NCBI RefSeq assembly: GCF_014873705.1
Contig: NZ_JADBDS010000002.1
Span: 620,001-684,000, forward strand
Direction: 5' to 3'
Length of the DNA stretch: 64,000 nt
From: Mycobacterium sp. OAS707
Lineage (GTDB): Bacteria > Actinomycetota > Actinomycetes > Mycobacteriales > Mycobacteriaceae
Shown: positions 1-9,694 of the stretch, in pieces
Layout: every line of letters starts with the position of its first letter
How positions within the stretch are numbered: position 1 is the first letter of the stretch
Position numbers and translations under genes: made by a program
Notes under the pieces: generated by a model
Seen by the model: only the letters and a program-made list of their open reading frames with translations
The model's database searches: none
Told to the model about the DNA's origin: nothing

Positions 1-253
1 ACGCCACCAACAGCAGCACCATGATCGAGAGGTCGAACCGGACCGCGCCTATCGTGAGCTGCGGGATGAGCCGTCGAAGCAATTTCACGGGTGGATCGGT
101 CACGGTCATGATCAGTTCGAGGACGACGACCGTCAGTCCCTTGGGCTGCCAGTCTCTGGAGAACGACCGGATGAACTCGACGACGACCCGCGCGATCAGC
201 AGCAGCCAGAACACGAACAGCGCGAAGCCAAGGATCTCGAAGAAGAGCGCCAA
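1..253 (-). CDS. YggT family membrane protein (3' end outside window)
   Basis: Small integral membrane protein of the YggT family, usually the last gene after sepF in actinobacterial division clusters; its exact role is unsettled. About 84 codons are visible and the gene runs off the left edge. The N-terminus is hydrophobic (LGFALFVFWLLLIARVVVEF), followed by a conserved RSFSRDWQPKG loop, the family signature TDPPVKLLRRLIPQ and the start of a second membrane segment (FDLSIMVLLLVA). The start is taken as TTG at 253 because an in-frame stop lies five codons upstream and the M. tuberculosis homologue Rv2146c begins at the same point. It follows sepF by about 100 nt on the same strand and is probably co-transcribed with it. 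Confidence 0.85.
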   Translation of the reverse strand, partial: MALFFEILGFALFVFWLLLIARVVVEFIRSFSRDWQPKGLTVVVLELIMTVTDPPVKLLRRLIPQLTIGAVRFDLSIMVLLLVA

Positions 254-355
254 CTGAAGCCGACCTCACTACGGGCAGATGTGTGACATTCGATACAGCG
301 CTCGCAGCTGGTCAAATCGCGAAGCGCGACGCCAGCCTACCTGTCGATCGTCACC

Positions 356-1000
356 CTACTGATAGGCGTAGAAACCGGCCTCGGCGATGCGGCGCCGCTC
401 ATCGGCGCTGACGTCGACATCGGCGGGAGACAGCAGGAACACCTTGGTGGCGACCTTGTCGAATGAGCCGCGCAGCGCGAACGCCAACCCGGCGGCGAAG
501 TCGACCAGTCGCTTCGCGTCGGCGTTGTCCATCGAGACCAGGTCCATGATCACCGGGGTGCCGTCGCGGAACTTCTCGCCGATGGTCCGGGCCTCGCTGT
601 AGTCCTTCGGGCGCAGCGTGGTGATCTTCGACAGCGGGCTGCCCGCCTCGAACAGCTCGGCCATCCGTCGCGGGTCCATCGCGAGCGCGCCGCGGGTCGA
701 GCCGCGCAGGGCGCTGAACCGTGGTGCCGGGCGCTCGAACTCCCTGGGGGCGCGCAGCCTGGCCTCGAAACGATCCTCGTCGCGGTATCCGCCGCGGTAG
801 CCTGCCGGTTCGTCGTAATCGCGGGCGGCAAGCCGGTCGTCGTAGCCGCGGCCGTAACCCTCGTCGTCAAACCGCTCCTCACGCGGACGGCGGGAGTAGC
901 CGCGCGCTGGGCCGCGGTCGTCGTCTTCGTAGTACTCGTCGTCGTAATCATCCATCGGCGCCATACCGAAGTAGGCCTTGACCTTGTGCAGTGTGCTCAT
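356..1000 (-). CDS. sepF: Cell division protein SepF
   Basis: SepF anchors and bundles FtsZ at the membrane during septation; actinobacteria lack FtsA and ZipA and rely on it. The 214-aa protein starts with a short amphipathic helix ([14 protein letters not shown]) that should bind membrane. A long acidic, Tyr/Arg-rich disordered linker (about residues 17-110) follows, and then the SepF core ([21 protein letters not shown]...DFAAGLAF...[13 protein letters not shown]). ATG at 1000 is chosen because an AGAAGGG ribosome site lies just upstream and the helix begins there; the open frame continues upstream to 1120 without a conserved sequence. It lies 65 nt downstream of yggS in the ftsZ-pgeF-yggS-sepF-yggT group. 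Confidence 0.95.
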   Translation of the reverse strand: MSTLHKVKAYFGMAPMDDYDDEYYEDDDRGPARGYSRRPREERFDDEGYGRGYDDRLAARDYDEPAGYRGGYRDEDRFEARLRAPREFERPAPRFSALRGSTRGALAMDPRRMAELFEAGSPLSKITTLRPKDYSEARTIGEKFRDGTPVIMDLVSMDNADAKRLVDFAAGLAFALRGSFDKVATKVFLLSPADVDVSADERRRIAEAGFYAYQ

Positions 1001-1065
1001 CGGTGGGACCCTTCTGCTTCGCGAAGTCTTGGTGTCTGTGATGAAGATGTGACTAGAGTGACTAC

Positions 1066-1815
1066 TCAGGGTGACGTTAGCGGCCGTTGCCCCATTAGCG
1101 CGGTACCGACACGCACACACGTCGAACCGTGTTTGACCGCGCTCTCGAGGTCGCTGGACATGCCCGCCGACAGCCCGAGCGGCTGGTCATAGGACTTCTG
1201 CACCCGTTCCTTTTCTTCTTGCAGGCGCAAGAACGCTTCGTCGGGGTCGGCGTTGAGCGGCGGGATCCCCATCAGCCCGACGAACTCCAGCCCGTCCGCG
1301 GCCGCGATGGCCGCGCACAGTTCATCCACTGAATCCGGGCGGCCGATGTCGACGCCTCCCCTCGCTTCATCGCCGTCGAGGCTCAGCTGCAGATAAACCC
1401 GTAGCGGCGCAGGCCGGCGGCCCTGCTCCAGCGCCTCGCGGGCGGCCCGATCCAGAGCGGCGATCAGCTTGGCGCTGTCGACCGAGTGCGCCGCGTAGGC
1501 CCAGTTGGCGATCGAGCGCGCCTTGTTGCGCTGAATCCGCCCGACCATGTGCCAGCGAATGGGCTCCGCGCCCGACACTGCACCGACTTCCGCGCATTTA
1601 TTCGATGCTTCCTGTTCGCGCGATTCACCGAATTCACGACATCCCAGACGGCGCAATATAAGGACATCGCTAGCCGGAAAGAATTTCGTAATAGGCAGTA
1701 ATTCAATTTCATTTGGATTGCGATCGGCGGCCTCTGCGGCGCGCGCGAGGCGGGTCCGCAGGGCCGCAAGCGCGTCAGCCAGTTCGCGTTCACGCACGCT
1801 CGCCATCGCGGTCAT
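1066..1815 (-). CDS. YggS-family pyridoxal-phosphate homeostasis protein
   Basis: Single-domain alanine-racemase-fold PLP-binding protein (PLPBP/YggS family), thought to buffer PLP rather than catalyse racemisation. The 249-aa product carries the PLP lysine in LLPITKFFP (K44), then [41 protein letters not shown] and a C-terminal [13 protein letters not shown] phosphate-binding region. The ATG at 1815 overlaps the pgeF stop as ATGA, which fixes the start; a later ATG at 1806 is possible. The gene sits between pgeF and sepF, its usual place. The codons over about 1650-1715 are unusually A+T-rich for this genome (see findings). Confidence 0.92.
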   Translation of the reverse strand: MTAMASVRERELADALAALRTRLARAAEAADRNPNEIELLPITKFFPASDVLILRRLGCREFGESREQEASNKCAEVGAVSGAEPIRWHMVGRIQRNKARSIANWAYAAHSVDSAKLIAALDRAAREALEQGRRPAPLRVYLQLSLDGDEARGGVDIGRPDSVDELCAAIAAADGLEFVGLMGIPPLNADPDEAFLRLQEEKERVQKSYDQPLGLSAGMSSDLESAVKHGSTCVRVGTALMGQRPLTSP

Positions 1816-2519
1816 TCCATCCACACCAACGACGCCAGCCGTCCGGTCGGGGCATCGCGACGATGACTGAACAGGTTGTGGTCGGCCACCGTGCAGCGGG
1901 GGTCGACGTCGATGGCCGTGATGCCCAAAGCCGTTAGCTGCCTGGCTATTCCGGCGCGCAGGTCGAGGCCGGGGGTGCCGCGCGACGTCGTCGTGCGACT
2001 GCCGGGCAGCGCCGCCTCGACCTCCGCGGCCATCGCCTCAGGCACTTCGTAGTTGGCGCCGCTGACCGCCGGGCCCAACAACGCGGAGATGTCGCCGGCG
2101 CGCGCACCGGCTTTCAGCATGGCCTCGACCGTCCTGGCGACGACTCCGTTTTGCGCGCCGACGCGGCCCGCGTGAACGGCCGCGACCACGCCAGCGTGCG
2201 CGTCACTCATTAAAACTGGAACACAATCTGCGGTAACCACCGCCAAAGCCAATCGTGGCGTGGTAGTGACCAATGCATCGGTATTGTCGACGGCCGCCTC
2301 CAGCGGGCCGTCCACCACTACCACGTGATCGCCGTGCACTTGGTTCATCCACACCACGCGGTCGTCGCCGAGCTCGAGCGCGGCGGCGAGCCGCTTTCGG
2401 TTGGCGGCCACTGCGGCCGGATCGTCACCGACATGGTCACCGAGGTTGAAGGTGTCGAACGGCGGCGCCGAGACGCCGCCGGCGCGGGTCGTGGTCACGC
2501 GACGGATACGAACGCTCAC
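1812..2519 (-). CDS. pgeF: Peptidoglycan editing factor PgeF (YfiH / laccase-domain family)
   Basis: Member of the DUF152/YfiH multi-copper-oxidase-like family. PgeF in E. coli removes wrongly incorporated L-Ser from peptidoglycan stems, while other homologues act on purine nucleosides. The 235-aa protein has the family core: RVTTTRAGGVSAPPFDTFNLG, VVWMNQVHGDHV, a metal-site segment VVTADCVPVLM...AAVHAGRVG, ALLGPAVSGANYEVP, VDPRCT and the FSHRRDAPTGR end. GTG at 2519 is chosen because the homologue Rv2149c is conserved from VSVRIRRVTTTRAGG onward and it leaves a 22-nt gap after ftsZ. The open frame further upstream would overlap ftsZ. Its stop overlaps the yggS start. Confidence 0.9.
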   Translation of the reverse strand: MSVRIRRVTTTRAGGVSAPPFDTFNLGDHVGDDPAAVAANRKRLAAALELGDDRVVWMNQVHGDHVVVVDGPLEAAVDNTDALVTTTPRLALAVVTADCVPVLMSDAHAGVVAAVHAGRVGAQNGVVARTVEAMLKAGARAGDISALLGPAVSGANYEVPEAMAAEVEAALPGSRTTTSRGTPGLDLRAGIARQLTALGITAIDVDPRCTVADHNLFSHRRDAPTGRLASLVWME

Positions 2520-2541
2520 TCGCCCAGTATCCGAGTGCGGA

Positions 2542-3678
2542 TCAGTGACGCATGAAGGGCGGCACGTCGACGTCGTCATCGTCGTCGCCACCGATGCTGA
2601 CCGTCGAGCCGTTGGTGTGCACCGGAACGCTGGCCGCGTCGGCGGGTTCGAACAGCGGCGTGCGCACCTTTCCGGCCTTGGCCGGCGCGACAGCCGCGGC
2701 GTCGGCGCCCACCACGGGTCTGCGGCCGGGGCTGCTGGCTTCGAACCCGGCCGCGATCACCGTCACCCGAACCTCGTCGCCAAGCGAGTCGTCGATGACC
2801 GTGCCGAAGATGATGTTGGCCTCGGCGTGCGCGGCCTCCTGCACCAGCGAGGCGGCCTCGTTGATCTCGAACAGACCGAGGTCGCTGCCACCGGCGATCG
2901 ACATCAGCACGCCCTGGGCGCCTTCCATCGACGCCTCGAGCAGCGGCGAGTTGATCGCGATCTCGGCGGCCTTGAGCGCACGGCCATCGCCTCGCGCCGA
3001 GCCGATGCCCATCAACGCCGTGCCCGCGCCGCTCATGATGCCCTTGACGTCGGCGAAGTCGACGTTGATCAGGCCGGGCGTGGTGATCAGGTCGGTAATA
3101 CCCTGCACACCGTTGAGCAGCACCTCGTCGGCGCTGCGGAACGCGTCCATCAGCGAGACGGCGGCGTCGCCCATCTGCAGCAGCCGGTCGTTGGGAATGA
3201 CGATGAGCGTGTCGCAGCTCTCGCGCAGCGAGGTGATGCCGTTCTCGGCCTGGTTGCTTCTGCGCTTGCCCTCGAACGAGAACGGCCGGGTCACGACGCC
3301 GACCGTCAGCGCACCGAGCTTGCGCGCGATGGTCGCCACGACCGGCGCACCGCCGGTGCCGGTCCCGCCGCCCTCGCCCGCGGTGACGAACACCATGTCG
3401 GCGCCACGCAGCAGTTCCTCGATGTCGTCCTTGGCATCCTCCGCGGCCTTGCGCCCGACCTCGGGGTCGGCGCCCGCGCCGAGACCACGGGTGGAATCGC
3501 GACCGACGTCGAGCTTGACGTCGGCGTCGCTCATCAACAGCGCTTGCGCGTCGGTGTTGATGGCGATGAACTCGACGCCCTTGAGGCCCTGCTCGATCAT
3601 CCTGTTGACGGCGTTGACGCCGCCACCGCCGATGCCGACCACCTTGATCACGGCTAGGTAGTTGTGCGGGGGGGTCAT
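2542..3678 (-). CDS. ftsZ: Cell division protein FtsZ
   Basis: Tubulin-like GTPase that forms the Z-ring. The 378-aa protein has the N-terminal Rossmann part [16 protein letters not shown], the tubulin signature GGGTGTGG (residues 103-110), the T7 synergy loop NVDFAD (205-210) that completes the neighbour's GTPase site, a variable linker, and the mycobacterial acidic C-terminal tail ending [10 protein letters not shown], which binds partners such as SepF and FtsW. Start ATG at 3678 follows a GAAGGTG ribosome site; the 483-codon open frame extends upstream through non-coding DNA. It is normally directly behind ftsQ, but here 988 nt and an opposing lipoprotein gene intervene. Transcription must therefore come mainly from promoters in 3679-4000. 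Confidence 0.98.
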   Translation of the reverse strand: MTPPHNYLAVIKVVGIGGGGVNAVNRMIEQGLKGVEFIAINTDAQALLMSDADVKLDVGRDSTRGLGAGADPEVGRKAAEDAKDDIEELLRGADMVFVTAGEGGGTGTGGAPVVATIARKLGALTVGVVTRPFSFEGKRRSNQAENGITSLRESCDTLIVIPNDRLLQMGDAAVSLMDAFRSADEVLLNGVQGITDLITTPGLINVDFADVKGIMSGAGTALMGIGSARGDGRALKAAEIAINSPLLEASMEGAQGVLMSIAGGSDLGLFEINEAASLVQEAAHAEANIIFGTVIDDSLGDEVRVTVIAAGFEASSPGRRPVVGADAAAVAPAKAGKVRTPLFEPADAASVPVHTNGSTVSIGGDDDDDVDVPPFMRH

Positions 3679-4036
3679 CGCTGCACCTTCTTCGCGCAAG
3701 CGCTCATCAGCGTCGCCTTTCCTCCCTGGTTGCGATTCTGTGCGCGAAGCCGCTTGGCAAACTCTCAACCTCAACCAGAGGGTTATAGTTATGTCAAGTT
3801 GTTTCGCGCAACCAGAACGGTAGGGCGAGGTCGCAGGGTATTGATGCAGGCGCGCCGAACGGCGCGCCGAGAATTTCCGCGCAACTTCGAGCCACCTTCC
3901 CGCCCGCAGGCCAGTCTGGCCAGTGGGCAGCCGCATTGGTGGTGACCCGCATTGCGGCAATATCGCAGTTTGCCTTGACAACCAATGACGCACATCGCTG
4001 TGATGTACCGAGATAGCTGAATGTCAAGGGGGGTCC
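3679..4036. promoter_or_regulatory. Divergent regulatory region between ftsZ and the lipoprotein gene (358 nt)
   Basis: No gene is supported here; open frames on both strands lack ribosome sites and conserved sequence. The region is visibly more A+T-rich than its surroundings. On the minus strand it holds TTGACA (3797-3792) followed closely by TATAAC (3787-3782), which is a plausible extended -10-type element for ftsZ, though the 17-nt-spaced partner hexamers are poor. On the plus strand it holds the lipoprotein promoter annotated separately. Because ftsQ no longer abuts ftsZ, this region is expected to carry the main ftsZ promoters. Confidence 0.55.
3975..4004 (+). promoter_or_regulatory. 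SigA-type promoter for the lipoprotein gene at 4037
   Basis: A perfect -35 hexamer TTGACA (3975-3980) is followed after 18 nt by TGTGAT (3999-4004), which matches four of six -10 consensus positions including the key A and final T. The predicted start point is about 4011, giving a leader of roughly 26 nt that contains the strong AAGGGGGG ribosome site at 4026-4033. This is read from sequence only. Confidence 0.55.
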
Positions 4037-4666
4037 ATGAACATCCGCATCGCCGGCGTGGCAATGGTCGCAACGGCACTGGTCGCCGCGGGCTGTGGCG
4101 ACAAGAGCGCGCAAAGCGCAGCGTCGACGTCGAGCACAGCGCCGACATCCTCGGTGGCGCCGACGCCAATGGCCTCCGACGAGGACCAGATCCGCGACGT
4201 CCTCACCCAGGAGGGCGCGGCGTTCTCCGAATGGAACTTCGCCAAGGTCGGCGAGCTGACCTGTCCACAGTTCCGCGAGCAGGCCATGTCCACCGACGCC
4301 GCGATCCCACCGATGTCGATGTTCCCGGCGTCGGCCGCGGCGTCATTGGGGCCGCAGGCGTTTGCCGAGAAACTCGGCGCGCAATTCGCTGGTGCGTCCA
4401 ACGATTCGCTGCTGGCGGTGTCGAACGCGGTGATCAACCAGGACGAGCCTGCTTACAAGACCGCGATGCTCGACGTCGTGAAGCAGAGCACGTCGATCAA
4501 CCTCGTCAAGGTGGACAACATCGTCATCAATGGCGACAAGGCGACCGCGGATGTGCTGCTGACGCAACGGCTTGGCACGCAACCCCCCGACACGAAGACC
4601 ACCCCGGCAGCGCTGGTCCGGATGGACGGCAAGTGGTTGGACTGCACCCCGCCGGCCCAGCAGTAG
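4037..4666 (+). CDS. Putative secreted lipoprotein inserted between ftsQ and ftsZ
   Basis: A 209-aa predicted lipoprotein with signal peptide MNIRIAGVAMVATALVAAGC; the lipobox VAAGC places the lipidated Cys at residue 20. A Ser/Thr/Ala/Pro linker follows to about residue 50, then an alpha/beta domain (DEDQIRDVLTQEGAAFSEWNF...ELTCPQFREQ) resembling the NTF2-like/DUF4878 folds of mycobacterial lipoproteins. Two Cys in the domain (in LTCPQ and LDCTP near the end) could form a disulfide. The ribosome site AAGGGGGG and a good promoter support expression. The gene faces the dcw cluster and its stop abuts the ftsQ stop (4666/4667). I do not recognise a specific ortholog, and M. tuberculosis, as I recall it, has no gene here. 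Function unknown; an envelope role is inference from location and lipidation. Confidence 0.85.
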   Translation: MNIRIAGVAMVATALVAAGCGDKSAQSAASTSSTAPTSSVAPTPMASDEDQIRDVLTQEGAAFSEWNFAKVGELTCPQFREQAMSTDAAIPPMSMFPASAAASLGPQAFAEKLGAQFAGASNDSLLAVSNAVINQDEPAYKTAMLDVVKQSTSINLVKVDNIVINGDKATADVLLTQRLGTQPPDTKTTPAALVRMDGKWLDCTPPAQQ

Positions 4667-5575
4667 CTATTTGACCGTCGGCAGGTCCGGGCTCGAGACG
4701 TCATAGGTCTGCCCCGGCTGGGTGAGCAGCGCGGCCAGTTTGAGCGCCTTTTCCTCGGTGCGGTCGGTGGTTCCCCAGACCACCGTGCGGCCGTCGTCGA
4801 GGGTCAACGTGATGGCGGCCACGGAGGGCGCGGCGATTCGGCCGACCTGTCCTGCGACCTCGGGGCGCAGCGCGGTCATCACCTGCAGCGCAGCCCTTGT
4901 CGGCGGGTCCTTGGGCCCTGGGTTTTCGGCGTCCAGGTATGGCACCCCCGCAGGCGGCGGAGCGGTCGCGAAATCGACGCCGTCCTTGTCGAACAGGTGC
5001 GGGCCGTCCGGATAGTCCTTGACCACCACTGGCAGCCGTTCGATCACGGTGACGCGCAGTGTCGAGGGGTACTGACGCTGCACCCTGGCACTGGCCACCC
5101 GTCGGATCGCCGCCACCCGCTCGGCGACGGCGTCGGTATCGACCTGCAGCAGCGGCGTTCCCGGCGCAACAGCGGCAGCGGCCGTCACCTCGTCCTGGGT
5201 CACCGCGCCGAGCCCGACCACGACGATGTTGCGTGCGGCCATGATCGGCGTGAAGTACAGCAGCAGACCAAGACCGACGAGCACGACGCTGACCAGGGCC
5301 GACCACATCAGCACCTTCAGGCCCCGAACCGTCCGGCGGCCAAGCCTTTTCGCGTCTTCCTGGGGTGCGCCCATGACTTTGCGTTTGGCCTCGCGGCGGG
5401 CTGTCTCGATCGCCATGGCCCTGGCCTGAGCGGCGCGGCGTTCTTCGCGTTCGCGGCGCGCACGCCGTCGCGGACCCTCGAAATCGGCTGCCGCCGCCGC
5501 AGGTGCAGCCTCTTGCGGGGCTTCAGCCGCGTCTTCTCCGTCGGTCGGCGCGGTCGGCTCGGTCGGCTCGGTCAT
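4667..5575 (-). CDS. ftsQ: Cell division protein FtsQ
   Basis: Bitopic divisome protein that links FtsL/FtsB-like proteins to the septal synthase. The 302-aa product has a long cytoplasmic N-terminus (acidic Ala/Pro stretch, then a strongly basic [15 protein letters not shown] region), one membrane helix (about 91-110, [18 protein letters not shown]), a POTRA domain (about 115-185, [19 protein letters not shown]...[17 protein letters not shown]) and the FtsQ beta domain. The ATG at 5575 overlaps the murC stop as ATGA. The C-terminus ends at 4667, one base from the stop of the opposing lipoprotein gene, so the usual ftsQ-ftsZ linkage is lost. Confidence 0.96.
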   Translation of the reverse strand: MTEPTEPTAPTDGEDAAEAPQEAAPAAAAADFEGPRRRARREREERRAAQARAMAIETARREAKRKVMGAPQEDAKRLGRRTVRGLKVLMWSALVSVVLVGLGLLLYFTPIMAARNIVVVGLGAVTQDEVTAAAAVAPGTPLLQVDTDAVAERVAAIRRVASARVQRQYPSTLRVTVIERLPVVVKDYPDGPHLFDKDGVDFATAPPPAGVPYLDAENPGPKDPPTRAALQVMTALRPEVAGQVGRIAAPSVAAITLTLDDGRTVVWGTTDRTEEKALKLAALLTQPGQTYDVSSPDLPTVK

Positions 5576-7032
5576 GGGAACGCCTTACCGGGCCCGCCGG
5601 GCGCGCTGCGATTGGCCTTGACCCGAAGTGCGGCAAGGATTTCCGGGCCGAGCATCGTCACGTCGCCCGCACCCATGGTCACCACGACGTCGCCGGGACC
5701 GGCGGCCTCGGCCACGCGATCGGCCACCGCCGAGAAGTCGGGCACATAGGTGACCGGAACCGTGACGTGGTCGGCGACCATCGCCCCGCTCACACCCGCC
5801 ATCGGCTGCTCGCGCGCGGCGTAGACGTCGAGCACGAAGACTTCGTCGGCTTTGCTGAGCGCCTGACCGAATTCTGACGCGAAAGTCGCTGTCCGCGAAT
5901 ACAAGTGGGGTTGGAACACGACGATGGACCGACCCTGCGATTCTCTGGCCAACGCGCACACGACCGTCAGGGCGGCGGCGACCTTGGTGGGGTGATGGGC
6001 GTAATCGTCGAAAACCCTGACCCCGTCCGCCGTACCGACCAATTCGAACCTGCGGCGCACACCTTCGAAGTCCGCCAGCCCATCGAGCACGACATCCGGT
6101 GCTGCGCCGGCCTCCATCGCCGCCAGCAGCGCGGCCAGCGCGTTGAGCGCCATGTGTCGACCGGGCACCGCCAACCGCATGGTGCGCGGGCTGCCCTCTT
6201 CAGCCAACTGCACCGTAGCCACCGCACTCGTGCCCTGCTGCTGCCAGTCCAGTAATGCGCCCGCCAGGCCGGGCTGATCACCACTGCCGTAGCGCAACAC
6301 CCGGATCCCCAGGGCCGCAGTGCGTTCGGCGAGCGCCGCGGCGCCGGGGTCGTCGACGCAGACCACCAGCGCACCACCGGGTTTGATGCGCTCCATGAAT
6401 GCGTCGAACACGTCGACATAGGCCTGCTCAGTGCCGAAGAAATCGAGATGGTCGGCCTCGATGTTGGTCACCACGGCGATATCGGGCTCGTACTGCACCA
6501 GCGATCCGTCGCTCTCGTCGGCCTCGGCGACGAAGTAACCGCCACTACCGTGGTGCGCATTGGTGCCTGCCTCGCCGAGGTCTCCGCCGACCGCGAAGGA
6601 CGGGTCAAAACCACTGTGCTGCAACGCCACAATGAGCATCGAGGTCGTCGTCGTCTTACCGGCCGTTCCGGTGACCATCAGCGTTTTGTGCCCGGCCATC
6701 AACTTGGCCAGTACCACGGGGCGCAGGATCACCGGGATGCCGCGGCGACGCGCCTCGACGAGTTCGGGGTTGGTCTTCGGAATCGCGGCGTGCGTGGTGA
6801 CGACCGCGGTCGGGCCGCCGGGCAACATATCCAGCGACGACTCGTCGTGCCCGATGCGGATGGCCGCGCCGCGGGCCCGCAGCGCCACCACACCGCGTGA
6901 TTCCTTCGCATCAGAACCCGAGACCTGGCCGCCGCGGTCGAGCAGGATCCGGGCGATGCCCGACATGCCCGCTCCCCCGATACCGACCATGTGCACCCGC
7001 CGCAGTTCGTCAGGGAGCGAATTGGCGTTCAC
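5572..7032 (-). CDS. murC: UDP-N-acetylmuramate--L-alanine ligase MurC
   Basis: Cytoplasmic ATP-dependent ligase adding L-Ala to UDP-MurNAc. The 486 aa match the family length. Visible are the N-terminal UDP-binding motif [17 protein letters not shown], the ATP P-loop [13 protein letters not shown] (residues 122-130), [19 protein letters not shown], and [10 protein letters not shown] with the C-terminal [12 protein letters not shown] and [10 protein letters not shown]. The P-loop reads GTAGKT where MurC enzymes usually have GTHGKT (see findings). Start ATG at 7032 overlaps the murG stop as ATGA, and the stop overlaps ftsQ the same way. Confidence 0.97.
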   Translation of the reverse strand: MNANSLPDELRRVHMVGIGGAGMSGIARILLDRGGQVSGSDAKESRGVVALRARGAAIRIGHDESSLDMLPGGPTAVVTTHAAIPKTNPELVEARRRGIPVILRPVVLAKLMAGHKTLMVTGTAGKTTTTSMLIVALQHSGFDPSFAVGGDLGEAGTNAHHGSGGYFVAEADESDGSLVQYEPDIAVVTNIEADHLDFFGTEQAYVDVFDAFMERIKPGGALVVCVDDPGAAALAERTAALGIRVLRYGSGDQPGLAGALLDWQQQGTSAVATVQLAEEGSPRTMRLAVPGRHMALNALAALLAAMEAGAAPDVVLDGLADFEGVRRRFELVGTADGVRVFDDYAHHPTKVAAALTVVCALARESQGRSIVVFQPHLYSRTATFASEFGQALSKADEVFVLDVYAAREQPMAGVSGAMVADHVTVPVTYVPDFSAVADRVAEAAGPGDVVVTMGAGDVTMLGPEILAALRVKANRSAPGGPGKAFP

Positions 7033-8189
7033 CGCAACCGCTTTCGGCCGCCACGTGCGACTTCCAAGGCTATCTCCGCGACACGCTGTGCGGCGTCCCG
7101 GTGGCCTGCGAGCGCGGCGGCAGCCGTCATCGACTGCAGCCTGCCGGGCTCGTTGAGCAGCGCCGGGACCGTGTCGGCGACGAACGACGGGGTCAGGTCG
7201 GCATCGTCGACGATGACACCTCCGCCTGCGTTGACGACCGGCAGCGCATTGAGTCGTTGCTCGCCGTTGCCGATCGGAAGCGGAACGTAAACCGCGGGCA
7301 GGCCGACATCCGTCACCTCGGCGACCGTCATCGCGCCCGACCGGCAGACGGCCAGGTCGGCGGCGGCGTATGCCAGGTCCATCCGGTCCAGATACGGCAC
7401 CGCAACGTAGGGAACCCCACCCTCCGCCGGCTCCGGTAAGTCAAGAGTGTTCTTCGGACCGTGGGCGTGAAGCACCGAAATACCCGCTACCGCAAGGTCT
7501 TTGGCCGCGCCGGCGACCGCCTGGTTGATCCGTTGCGCGCCCTGCGAACCACCGAACACCAGCAGCACCTTCGCGTCGTCGGCGAAGCCGAAGTGCGCTC
7601 GCGCCTCTGCACGCAACGCCATCCGGTCCAGCGAGGTGATCGTGGCCCGCACCGGCACCCCGACGACCTCGACGCGGCGCAGCCCGGGGTCGGACACCGC
7701 CGACAGCACGCGTTGCGCCGACCGCGCCCCGACGCGGTTCGCCCAGCCCGCCGTCGCGTTGGCCTCGTGCACGACGACGGGAACACGTCGCCTACGGAGG
7801 GCTCCGCCGCGGGCAGCCAGGTATGCCGGCAATGCGACGTACCCGCCGAACCCGATCACCACATCGGCGTCCACGTTGTCGAGCACCGCGCGGGTCTGCC
7901 TGACCGCGCGTCGCACCCGCATCGGCAGCCGGACCAGGTCACCCGACGGCTTGCGGGGCAGCGGTACGGGCGTGATCAGCTCGAGGTGGTAGCCGCGTTC
8001 GGGCACCAGCCGTGTTTCCAGCCCCCGCTGGGTGCCAAGCGCGGTGATCCGCACATCCGGGTCAAGAGCGGTCAGTGCGTCGGCCACGGCCATCGCGGGT
8101 TCGACATGACCCGCGGTGCCGCCACCGGCCAGGACCACGGAAAACCCCCGGTCGCAACGCTCGCCCCCTCGGGGTTCCGAGCCATTCAC
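7029..8189 (-). CDS. murG: Undecaprenyl-PP-MurNAc-pentapeptide N-acetylglucosaminyltransferase MurG
   Basis: GT28 enzyme that converts lipid I to lipid II on the inner face of the membrane. The 386-aa sequence carries the acceptor-side glycine loop [14 protein letters not shown] near residue 20, [36 protein letters not shown], the donor-side loop [16 protein letters not shown], and the UDP-GlcNAc-binding [11 protein letters not shown] with [14 protein letters not shown]. The first 15 residues are a mycobacteria-like variable extension. ATG at 8189 overlaps the ftsW stop (ATGA); the gene's stop overlaps murC. Confidence 0.97.
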   Translation of the reverse strand: MNGSEPRGGERCDRGFSVVLAGGGTAGHVEPAMAVADALTALDPDVRITALGTQRGLETRLVPERGYHLELITPVPLPRKPSGDLVRLPMRVRRAVRQTRAVLDNVDADVVIGFGGYVALPAYLAARGGALRRRRVPVVVHEANATAGWANRVGARSAQRVLSAVSDPGLRRVEVVGVPVRATITSLDRMALRAEARAHFGFADDAKVLLVFGGSQGAQRINQAVAGAAKDLAVAGISVLHAHGPKNTLDLPEPAEGGVPYVAVPYLDRMDLAYAAADLAVCRSGAMTVAEVTDVGLPAVYVPLPIGNGEQRLNALPVVNAGGGVIVDDADLTPSFVADTVPALLNEPGRLQSMTAAAALAGHRDAAQRVAEIALEVARGGRKRLR

Positions 8190-9688
8190 CCGTAACGCTG
8201 ACCTTCCAATGTCCGAGCCCGGCGCTGTCGCTGGGCGCCTCCATGATGCCCTGAGCGTCGCACCTGCCGGTCGGCCGGAGGGGGTTTGCGCTTCTTGTCG
8301 GCGACCGCCTTGGGCTTGCGCCGCGGTTCCTGCCTGCGGGAGGCGACCGGCTCAGCGCCCGGCCGCGTTCGCAACCGGTCACGCAGCGCCTCGGTGCGGC
8401 TGGGCACATACGGCTCCGGCAGCGGCAGCCGCAGCAGCCGGTTGACTTTGTCATCGCGCCCCGCCCGCAGCGCGGCCACCGCCTCGGGTTCGTGGCGAGC
8501 CGCGTTTGCCATGATGCCGACGATCAAAAGTGTTGTCGCCGTTGATGTTCCGCCCGCAGAGATGAGGGGCAGCTGCAGACCCGTCACCGGCAGCAGGCCG
8601 ACGACGTAACCGACGTTGATGAACACCTGACCCATCACCCACAGCGTCGTGGTAGCGGTCAGCAGCCGCAGGAACGGATCGGCCGAGCGGCGCGCGATCC
8701 GCATGCCCGTGTAGGCGAACAGCCCGAACAGGCCCAGCAGCCCGACGGCGCCGACGAACCCGAGTTCCTCGCCGATGATCGCGAAGATGAAGTCATTGTG
8801 GGCGTTGGGCAGATAGTTCCACTTGGCGGTGCCCTGTCCCAGCCCGTCGCCGAAGATACCGCCGTTGGCCAGCGCAAACTTCGCCTGGCGGGCCTGATAG
8901 CCCGAGCCCTGGGTGTCCGCGCCGGGGTTCAGCCAGGACTGCACGCGGTCGGACCGGTAGCCCTCGGAGACCGCGAGCACGGCGGCCGAGACCATGACCG
9001 CGATCAGCGAGGACAGGAACACCCGCAGCGGCAGACCCGCGTACCACAGCAGGCCGAGCAGGATGATGCCCAGCGACACCGTCTGCCCGAGGTCGGGCTG
9101 GGCGACGATCAACGCGAGCGCGATGACGGCGGCGGGCACGAGTGGGATCAACATTTCGCGCAACGACGCCTGTTCCAGACGCCGGGCCGCGAGCAGGTGC
9201 GCGCCCCAGATCGCGAACGCGATCTTGGCCAGTTCGGAGGGCTGCATGGAGAAACCGGCGATCACGAACCAACCGCGGGAACCGTTGGCCTCGTGGCCGA
9301 TTCCGGGGATCAGCACCAGCACCAACATCACGATCGTGAGCGCGAACGCGCTGAAAGCCATGCTGCGCATCAACTGCACGGGCATCCGCATCGCGATGTA
9401 GAACGCGAACAGCCCGATGCAGGTCCACAGCACCTGTCTGCCGAAGATCGCCCACGGCGACCCGTCCTCGTCGTAGGAGTGCACGCCCGACGCCGACAAC
9501 ACCATGGTCAGGCCCAGCGTGATCAGCAGCGCGGTGACGGCGATGATGAGGTGAAACGACGTCATCGGACGGCCCAGCCAGGCACCGAACCTGGTACGCG
9601 GGCCGCGGGCCTCGGCGGTCGCTTCGGCGGTCGGTTCGCTGTTGGGCTTGGTCCGCCGGTGCCGCAACCGGGTCAGGATGTTGCTCAC
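8186..9688 (-). CDS. ftsW: Septal peptidoglycan glycosyltransferase FtsW (SEDS family)
   Basis: SEDS polymerase that works with PbpB at the septum. The 500-aa protein has an N-terminal cytoplasmic tail, about ten membrane helices between residues 42 and 405, and the SEDS signatures [59 protein letters not shown] and [20 protein letters not shown] long basic, Pro/Arg-rich C-terminal tail (about residues 415-500) is typical of mycobacterial FtsW, whose tail contacts FtsZ. It starts 6 nt after murD and its stop overlaps murG. Confidence 0.97.
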   Translation of the reverse strand: MSNILTRLRHRRTKPNSEPTAEATAEARGPRTRFGAWLGRPMTSFHLIIAVTALLITLGLTMVLSASGVHSYDEDGSPWAIFGRQVLWTCIGLFAFYIAMRMPVQLMRSMAFSAFALTIVMLVLVLIPGIGHEANGSRGWFVIAGFSMQPSELAKIAFAIWGAHLLAARRLEQASLREMLIPLVPAAVIALALIVAQPDLGQTVSLGIILLGLLWYAGLPLRVFLSSLIAVMVSAAVLAVSEGYRSDRVQSWLNPGADTQGSGYQARQAKFALANGGIFGDGLGQGTAKWNYLPNAHNDFIFAIIGEELGFVGAVGLLGLFGLFAYTGMRIARRSADPFLRLLTATTTLWVMGQVFINVGYVVGLLPVTGLQLPLISAGGTSTATTLLIVGIMANAARHEPEAVAALRAGRDDKVNRLLRLPLPEPYVPSRTEALRDRLRTRPGAEPVASRRQEPRRKPKAVADKKRKPPPADRQVRRSGHHGGAQRQRRARTLEGQRYG

Positions 9689-9694
9689 GGCAGG

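Noticed and set aside
3679..3993. The 105-codon upstream extension of the ftsZ frame
   Set aside because: FtsZ is conserved only from [10 protein letters not shown]; the extension is non-family sequence in the promoter region and a GAAGGTG site precedes 3678.
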